Shown here piece after piece: positions 31,969 to 36,084 of a stretch of DNA of 36,084 nucleotides. Made by a program: the position numbers and the translations under genes. Source of the DNA: Conidiobolus incongruus B7586. Its lineage: Eukaryota > Entomophthoromycota > Entomophthoromycetes > Entomophthorales > Conidiobolaceae. The stretch is taken from assembly GCA_000697335.1 (NCBI GenBank), contig JNEM01016058.1:1-36084 (forward strand), in the 5' to 3' direction. Position 1 is the first letter of the stretch, and each line of letters opens with the position of its first letter. The notes below the pieces were generated by a model that was not told the origin of the DNA, did not search any database, and was given only the letters and a program-made list of their open reading frames with translations.

Positions 31969-32843
31969 ATTAATGTCAGTCCTTTTGTGTGTTGTGACTA
32001 TTTTTATTCAAGTTTTATCTGCTTGTTTTATATTCATTCATCAATTTCAAGCTTATAATATACTGGACCATGGTTTTATAATTATTCCGATTTAATATTA
32101 TCAATTTTCACCAAATATTATTATTTATTAGTTAAATATAATTATATTAATATTTTTCAGCAAAATGGACTTCTCAATGAATAAATCAACAAATAAAGGA
32201 GTGAAATCGAATAGCAATATGAATTGTCAAATTTTTGGTACAAATGATAGTATAAAATCTCAAAACATTGATTGAAAAAATTCTATATATATCCAATAGA
32301 TAAAATATAGAATAATTATTTCCTTGGACTGGTTAATATACATTGCAATTATAATATAATATCAATTATAATTGAATATATATATATCCTTGTGCAAAAA
32401 TATTTAATATTTTTTGTACACCTCTTTATTCTCAATATCTCATAAGTATCACAGTAAATTTTATAACGCAAAAAAATGCAAGATAATTGAATACAAACAA
32501 ATTATTTGAACACAATTAGAAATTTCAAAAAAAATCAAATCATTATTAGTTTATAAATTTGGATATTTTTTTTCAATATTCTAATATTTTATTTCATAAA
32601 GTCATTTATCCAAATTAATCTATAATTTTTTTAAAACTACCTCAATATATCAAATTTTCAAAATAATTTGGACAAGCTCAACTATTAATATGCTTGATAA
32701 ACAGATCACAATATAAATGTGATATAAAGCACTTTTCTATAGTATTGGAAGGGTATTTGAATTAACTTAACTATATTTTGATATTGATTATTTTTCCAAT
32801 TAATAATATGTTTCCTCATGATATAATTAATGATAATTTTCTA
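31969..32843. other. AT-rich spacer with a doubtful small ORF
   Basis: A 36-codon ATG frame at 32165-32275 (MDFSMNKSTNKGVKS...) follows a CAG acceptor-like site and is Asn/Ser/Lys-rich. It is too short and AT-coded to call. Otherwise plain spacer. Confidence 0.5.
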
Positions 32844-32851
32844 TATAAATA
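32844..32851 (+). promoter_or_regulatory. TATA box of the 32900 ORF
   Basis: TATAAATA, 56 bases before the TTG that stands where an ATG is expected. The distance matches the intact genes (57, 74 and 79 bases). Confidence 0.5.
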
Positions 32852-32899
32852 AGATAAAAAGATATTTCTACATCACTTTGACTCAAATTATCTTTCAAA

Positions 32900-33124
32900 T
32901 TGAATATAATCATCAGATTCTTGAATAACTTGTCCTTCATCGACAGTGTGCTACAGTTGGAAGGTGGCTATGGCGTCACTGAAAGATCAGTTGACATTCA
33001 TTTAACTAACTCTACAAGGGTTATATATGGCAATATTGTTCGAGCTCCTTCAGGCTATCAATCTCTATCTAAAGTTTCAATGAATGAGAATGAGTGTAAG
33101 CATGCTGGAATTGTTTATCCTTAA
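32900..33124 (+). pseudogene. Small protein gene with TTG in place of ATG (74 codons)
   Basis: An open frame in clearly less AT-rich, coding-like sequence ends in TAA after GIVYP. At the place where a start is expected, the sequence reads TCAAATTGAAT. Intact neighbours have CAAAATGA at the same spot, so the initiator seems to have changed from ATG to TTG. The N-terminus is mildly hydrophobic and basic (NIIIRFLNNLSFIDSVLQ). The body includes GGYGVTERSVDIHLTNSTR with an NST sequon and ends NENECKHAGIVYP. I do not recognise it. It may be a recently silenced gene, a gene using a near-cognate start, or a last exon whose first exon I missed (a CAG acceptor-like site lies at about 32915). Confidence 0.4.
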
Positions 33125-34188
33125 TTTATAATATTATGCATATTGTAAATAAATTCCACTAATTTTGAATTACAAATTTGCTTCAAATATTCCATAAATC
33201 TAATATTTAATTGTAATTTGTTGATATTAATACAAATCTTACAATGAGATAATAACTCTGATAATTTATTAATATCAACAAAAGTTCAAAAAATCTAAAT
33301 ATCAATATTATTCAATGTTTAATTAACTCATTAAATTGATCAATATAATTCAAAACAACTGGAATTAAATTAAAATATATTCATTATACATATATTTCAT
33401 TTCAGTAAATCAAGAAAACTGATTCCTTTTGTTGAAAATAAACCCAATTTTATAATCTATTCTTACATTCTGATTTTCATATATTCTTTGGATTTGATTT
33501 AATTATATTAATAAATCAAGATAGTAAATTTAATTGCTCAATTAAAATAAACCTTCAATCTGATGCAATATACTTTCTATAATATTTAAAATTTATTAAT
33601 CAGAAAGTTTATACACAAATTTCAAACTATGGTAGGAAATTGTTTAATATATAGTTTATTTTATATCAAATCAATTTTTGATACATTAAAATTTTTAATA
33701 TAATTATTATTTATTAAATCAAACATTAATTTTATTATATAAAATTTATTAAAAATAATAAAAATATAAAATTATCCATTTTAAGATATATTTATTTTAT
33801 TAAATCAAATTATTCAAATGAGCCTAAGATTAAGTTCATAATAATTATTATGAAGCAAATGAAAATAGTATTTAATCAACTTTATGATTAAAACACTTTA
33901 GTTGATAATTATAAAATTTTTAAAAAATATTTTGTGAATAAAAAATTATATCAAATTATAAATCAATATTAAATTTTATAATCAAAATAATATTAATATA
34001 TCATTTTATTATTTAACATTGATATTTAATTCCAGTGAGATTATATCCTTCATATTTACTTTGAATATATTATTCAAAAAAGTGCCAAATTAAACTGGTA
34101 ATTGAATATAATTTAAAATTTTTTAAAATTATTAATTTTTGTAAACAATGATTTACAATCCCATAAACAAATAATATCGAGGTTCACC
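33125..34188. other. AT-rich spacer
   Basis: No gene, repeat or RNA seen. Ends in the promoter of the SET-domain gene. Confidence 0.65.
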
Positions 34189-34196
34189 TATAAATA
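34189..34196 (+). promoter_or_regulatory. TATA box of the SET-domain gene
   Basis: TATAAATA, 57 bases before the ATG at 34246. Confidence 0.65.
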
Positions 34197-34245
34197 ATTC
34201 CTTATCTGATCAATCTAATCATTTTCAAAATTAAACATAAACAAA

Positions 34246-35235
34246 ATGAATAAATTAATAAATTACAATAGAAGAATATTTCCTATTAATAGAATAATTA
34301 AATGTAAATATACTACAAATATCAATCAAAGAGATCGTAGTCTAGATAATGCTTATCAATATATCTTTAATCAAAATATAATTGATTCACCAGAAATTAG
34401 AAATAGCTTAGTAATTAAAGAAACTGAAATTGATCATCGTGGGATTTATACCCATAACCTTATCCCTAAAGGTACAATTATTTCGCAAGAATTACCTGTT
34501 GGTGCTTTATTGAGTCAGGATAAATCTAATCAATCCAACTGTCCTCAATGCTTTGGACCAATTCCTGATAAGAAAAATTCTGACAATCTGCAAACACAGA
34601 GTTTGATGAATGACCACATATACTGTAGTGATGAATGTGCTTACGACAGTATGTTATATCATCAAATCAAAGAGTATCAAGAACTTCAATCCTACTTCCA
34701 TGGTGAATTGAGACAATATCCTTTATTAATCGTCAACATCATCTTCGAAATTTTAAAACAATTCCAACACCATAAATCAAGCTCTACTTACAAAATACTA
34801 CCACTATTAAGTTTTGTCAAACAAGATTTCATTCCTGAAATATACAAAAATGACCACGCTTTAATCCAAGAAAAATTATTTAAAAATGACACTGTCAAGC
34901 AGCAGTACTTCGATTTGAACTGGTACTGCAAACTGATGAGTATTTTAGATATTAACAGTTTTAAAATAACTACTAATGACTTAAAATCTACTGGTGTTGG
35001 TTTATATTTATTTAGTTCATTCTTCAACCATTCCTGCGATAACAATGTCGAAGTTGAATTCTTCAAAGTTGGCTTACAATTAAAAGCAATACGCGACATA
35101 TTACCAGGAGAACAATTATACATAAGTTATTTGGATCGTGATAAGTTCCCAAATCAAAAAGAAGTTAAAAAATTTCTATTACAAAAGTATGGATTCAAAT
35201 GTCAGTGTAAATACTGTCAAAAATTTGATATTTAA
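34246..35235 (+). CDS. SET-domain (SMYD/Set5-like) methyltransferase, possibly mitochondrial (329 aa)
   Basis: Intronless, ATG in ACAAAATGAA, TAA stop. The split SET domain begins at about 64-92 (EIDHRGIYTHNLIPKGTIIS). A Cys-rich insert follows (about 103-135), with NCPQCFG and later YCSDECAYDSMLYH, resembling a partial MYND finger. The catalytic SET half has FNHSCDNNVEVEF (about 259-271), whose NHSC binds AdoMet, and GEQLYISYLDRD (about 287-298). A post-SET CQCKYC (about 319-324) would bind zinc. This layout is that of SMYD/Set5-type protein-lysine methyltransferases, though shorter than most. The first ~28 residues have Arg/Lys, Ile and Asn but no acidic residue (NRRIFPINRIIKCKYTT), like a mitochondrial presequence, so the enzyme may act in mitochondria. 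Substrate unknown. Its stop lies 33 bases from that of the opposing COX23 gene. Confidence 0.87.
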   Translation: MNKLINYNRRIFPINRIIKCKYTTNINQRDRSLDNAYQYIFNQNIIDSPEIRNSLVIKETEIDHRGIYTHNLIPKGTIISQELPVGALLSQDKSNQSNCPQCFGPIPDKKNSDNLQTQSLMNDHIYCSDECAYDSMLYHQIKEYQELQSYFHGELRQYPLLIVNIIFEILKQFQHHKSSSTYKILPLLSFVKQDFIPEIYKNDHALIQEKLFKNDTVKQQYFDLNWYCKLMSILDINSFKITTNDLKSTGVGLYLFSSFFNHSCDNNVEVEFFKVGLQLKAIRDILPGEQLYISYLDRDKFPNQKEVKKFLLQKYGFKCQCKYCQKFDI

Positions 35236-35268
35236 TATTTAGAATAAATTATTTAATATTTTCTTTGG

Positions 35269-35577
35269 TTATTTGTCTTCTTTAGACTCTTGATTGAATT
35301 TGGCGAATAGTCCCCTCTTGGCTCGCTCTTCGAGACGGATGTTGGTCTAAATATAGTGATTTCTTAATTCGTTAATACATTGAAATTATTAAAAAAATGT
35401 TACCCATTGCTTTTTACACTCTTTATAAGCATCAATATATTCCTTACAAATGTATTTGTTGTTGGGATTTTCAGTAATACATTTTAAGCTACGTTTACTT
35501 TCTTCTTCACAAGGATCAAAAAATTTAGAAGTTCCTTTAGTATAAATTTTTTCGCGATTTTCGGGTGTATCTTTCAT
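35269..35577 (-). CDS. COX23: Cox23-like twin CX9C protein of cytochrome oxidase assembly (83 aa)
   Basis: Two exons, 35404-35577 and 35269-35346, with a 57-nt phase-0 intron between W58 and TNIRLEERAKRG. Four cysteines form a perfect twin CX9C (C23-x9-C33, C44-x9-C54) with NPNNKYICKEYIDAYKECKKQW between and after them, the typical Cox23/CHCHD7 pattern. Such proteins are imported into the mitochondrial intermembrane space and oxidised by Mia40; Cox23 takes part in copper delivery to cytochrome c oxidase. There is no presequence, as expected. Length fits the short members of the family. It converges on the SET-domain gene with only 33 bases between stops, so their transcripts almost surely overlap. 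Assignment to Cox23 and not another twin-CX9C protein rests on the KEYxDAYxECKKQW block. Confidence 0.87.
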
Positions 35578-36084
35578 AATTTTAATATATATCTGTAAAG
35601 TGATTTGAATTTAAAAGGTATTAAATTGTCAATTATGGGAAAATGATTTATGGGATTAATGGACACTTAGAACTGATTAAATTTGATGAACATGTCAAAT
35701 AAATTATCTTGAATTGAGACAAGAAATATTTCAATTTTAGAATTATATTAATGTAGCATGAGAAATATAATCATTATTATTTTGTCTTTGTGATCAAATT
35801 TAATTGACTAATATCTTGATGATATTATTTTTATAACAACTGAAAGCAAAATTTTTTATTTTTCAAATTATCAAATCTAATAATTTAATTTTTAAATATA
35901 TAATATTTTTGTAATTTTATTATATTTTCTCCATATACATATAATTAGATATTTGATTTTGTATATTTTACAAAAAATTTCAGTTAATAAATTAAATTAA
36001 ATATTATAAATAAAAATGCTTAATAGTTAATATTTTTATAATTATCAATAAATGAGATTTTAAAAAAATAATAAAATTTTTAAT
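35578..36084. other. AT-rich spacer
   Basis: Upstream region of the COX23-like gene, then plain AT-rich sequence to the window end. No element seen. Confidence 0.65.

Overview
The window looks like nuclear DNA from a very AT-rich fungus. Intergenic DNA is extremely A+T rich. Genes are interrupted by tiny introns (every one I could resolve is 48-62 nt) with GTAWRT-type donors and TAG acceptors. Several proteins are characteristic of fungi: a Bem3-type PX-PH-RhoGAP, Ctf4, Tfc1, Cox23 and a cysteine-rich GPI-anchored wall protein. A TMEM209 and a ZCCHC10 homologue, both absent from budding yeast as far as I know, argue against Saccharomycotina. An early-diverging lineage (for example Entomophthoromycotina such as Conidiobolus) would fit, but that is an inference; there is no rRNA or other marker here.

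Layout. 1-2.4 kb: AT-rich spacer with a less AT-rich patch (1560-1920) that may hold a short spliced gene or its remains. 2.4-7 kb: a small secreted protein (2480-2869), a six-exon TMEM209-like nuclear envelope protein (3460-5479) and a secreted stand-alone I9-type protease-inhibitor domain (6406-6904), all on the plus strand. 7-10.3 kb: gene desert, including a block (about 7840-9030) almost free of CA/TG that looks mutationally decayed, followed directly by a repeat of the first ~60 bases of the window. 10.3-17.1 kb: a codon-optimised GPI-anchored Cys-rich protein (plus), then on the minus strand TFIIIC subunit Tfc1, a ZCCHC10 zinc-knuckle/SR protein in six exons, and an unrecognised 384-aa protein rich in CDK-type sites. 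17.1-18.6 kb: a divergent promoter region with CCAAT boxes and G1/S-like elements. 18.6-21.1 kb: Ctf4/WDHD1. 21.2-21.9 kb: a decayed Cys-rich secreted-protein gene. 21.9-25.3 kb: desert. 25.3-29.4 kb: Bem3-like Cdc42 GAP (minus). 29.4-34.2 kb: desert with three remnants: a metallopeptidase-like relic, an orphan small ORF that has TTG where ATG is expected, and short doubtful ORFs. 34.2-35.6 kb: a SET-domain methyltransferase converging on a twin-CX9C Cox23 homologue.

The intact genes are ordinary single-copy housekeeping genes, not an operon or a pathway cluster. The one functional grouping I can argue is the divergent pair at 15.9-21.1 kb: a replisome hub (Ctf4) and a protein with many CDK consensus sites, with MCB/SCB-like motifs in the spacer between them.

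I found no CRISPR array, rRNA or tRNA gene, no recognisable autonomous transposon and no clear viral element. No strongly novel system stands out. The best leads are the secreted I9 domain, the CDK-site protein, the decayed secreted genes and the decayed AT block with its flanking repeat.
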